Assembly (NCBI RefSeq): GCF_024172185.1 | Contig: NZ_JAMZEC010000001.1 | Span: forward strand, 5,104,001-5,168,000 | Direction: 5' to 3' | DNA: 64,000 nt | DNA from: Nonomuraea roseoviolacea subsp. carminata | Lineage (GTDB): Bacteria > Actinomycetota > Actinomycetes > Streptosporangiales > Streptosporangiaceae | Shown here: positions 63,757 to 64,000 of the stretch, in pieces | How the letters are laid out: each line of letters opens with the position of its first letter | How positions within the stretch are numbered: the stretch's first letter is position 1 | Translations under genes and position numbers: made by a program | The notes under the pieces: generated by a model | Seen by the model: the letters and a program-made list of their open reading frames with translations, nothing else | Told to the model about the DNA's origin: nothing | The model's database searches: none

Positions 63757-64000
63757 TTGGCCAGGCGCGCTTTGATCACCGGCATCACCGGCCAGGACGG
63801 CTCCTATCTCGCGGAGCACCTGCTCCGCGAGGGCTACGAGGTCTGGGGGCTGGCCCGCGGGCAGGCCAACCCGCGCGTGTCGCGGATGCGCAAGCTGCTC
63901 GCCGACGTGCAGGTGGTCCGCGGCGACCTCCTCGACCAGGGGTCGCTCATCTCGGCCGTGGAACGCGTCCAGCCCGACGAGGTCTACAACCTGGGAGCCA
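63757..64000 (+). CDS. gmd: GDP-mannose 4,6-dehydratase, 5' part (cut by window end)
   Basis: TTG 63757 has GGGGAG six bases upstream, giving MARRALITGITGQDGSYLAEHLL; the cofactor motif GITGQDGSY is typical of GDP-mannose 4,6-dehydratase. The reading frame runs off the window at residue 81 (EVYNLGA). It starts GDP-deoxyhexose or GDP-rhamnose/fucose synthesis, matching the nearby glycosyltransferase. Confidence 0.9.
   Translation, partial: MARRALITGITGQDGSYLAEHLLREGYEVWGLARGQANPRVSRMRKLLADVQVVRGDLLDQGSLISAVERVQPDEVYNLGA

Overview
The window is high-GC DNA with the gene style of an actinomycete: GTG and TTG starts are common, a Kgd-type 2-oxoglutarate decarboxylase lies beside a DUF6104 gene, and there are Streptomyces subtilisin inhibitor (SSI) proteins, an ECF41 sigma factor, a SARP/AfsR regulator, PPOX/F420-type flavoproteins and a GTPS-free set of one-component regulators. 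A Streptosporangiales member (Nonomuraea-like) is my best guess, but this is inference from gene content. No rRNA, tRNA, CRISPR array or prophage was seen. Mobile DNA is limited to one decayed IS5-type transposase and a dispersed multi-hairpin repeat.

Layout. 1-5.4 kb: three minus-strand secreted V8/trypsin-like proteins, with the promoter of a probable fourth copy entering from the left edge, then an SSI-type inhibitor. Two of the three protease-like proteins carry Asp where the catalytic Ser should be. 5.6-10 kb: an exported protein, a quinone oxidoreductase, an MpaB-type oxygenase and a DUF4097-PadR pair. 10.1-15 kb: DUF6104, kgd and a B3/B4 protein. 15-21 kb: ArsR-MFS pair, Xi-class GST-like reductase, metallo-beta-lactamase (MBL) hydrolase, and a divergent reductase/SDR pair. 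21.2-28.2 kb: a sugar operon (ROK regulator, ABC ATPase, permease, lipoprotein, Gfo/Idh/MocA dehydrogenase, sugar phosphate isomerase/epimerase). 28.2-36.7 kb: an accessory stretch with a dispersed repeat, a FUR-like palindrome, a Fic protein of lower apparent GC, MarR, PPOX, a cyclase-like protein, a 35-bp minisatellite, VOC, an unusual two-part protein, PadR with a serine hydrolase, and a second DUF4097 protein. 36.7-46.8 kb: a secreted DNRLRE protein, methyltransferase, FAD monooxygenase, SARP regulator, NTF2-like protein, an emfourin-like inhibitor beside a second SSI, and an internally duplicated membrane protein. 46.8-56.8 kb: ECF41 sigma with its oxidoreductase, two SnoaL-like proteins, three alpha/beta hydrolases, IS remnant, TetR with an epimerase-like protein, HAD hydrolase. 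56.8-64 kb: alcohol dehydrogenase-ferredoxin-flavoprotein operon, methyltransferase, then a DUF1702, terpene-cyclase-fold, methyltransferase and GT4 set diverging from a GDP-mannose 4,6-dehydratase gene cut by the right edge.

How parts may work together. The window has a clear theme of secreted proteolysis and its control: protease-like proteins, two SSI inhibitors with different reactive-site residues (Met and Arg), and an emfourin-like inhibitor. Three protease promoters share 11-bp phased direct repeats, and several intergenic regions carry CRP-like TGTGA-N6-TCACA sites. The sugar operon looks like a complete uptake-to-catabolism cassette. The ECF41 sigma and its oxidoreductase appear to be one operon behind a promoter that closely resembles the ECF41 consensus. 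The right end looks like the start of a cell-surface glycan or glycolipid locus.
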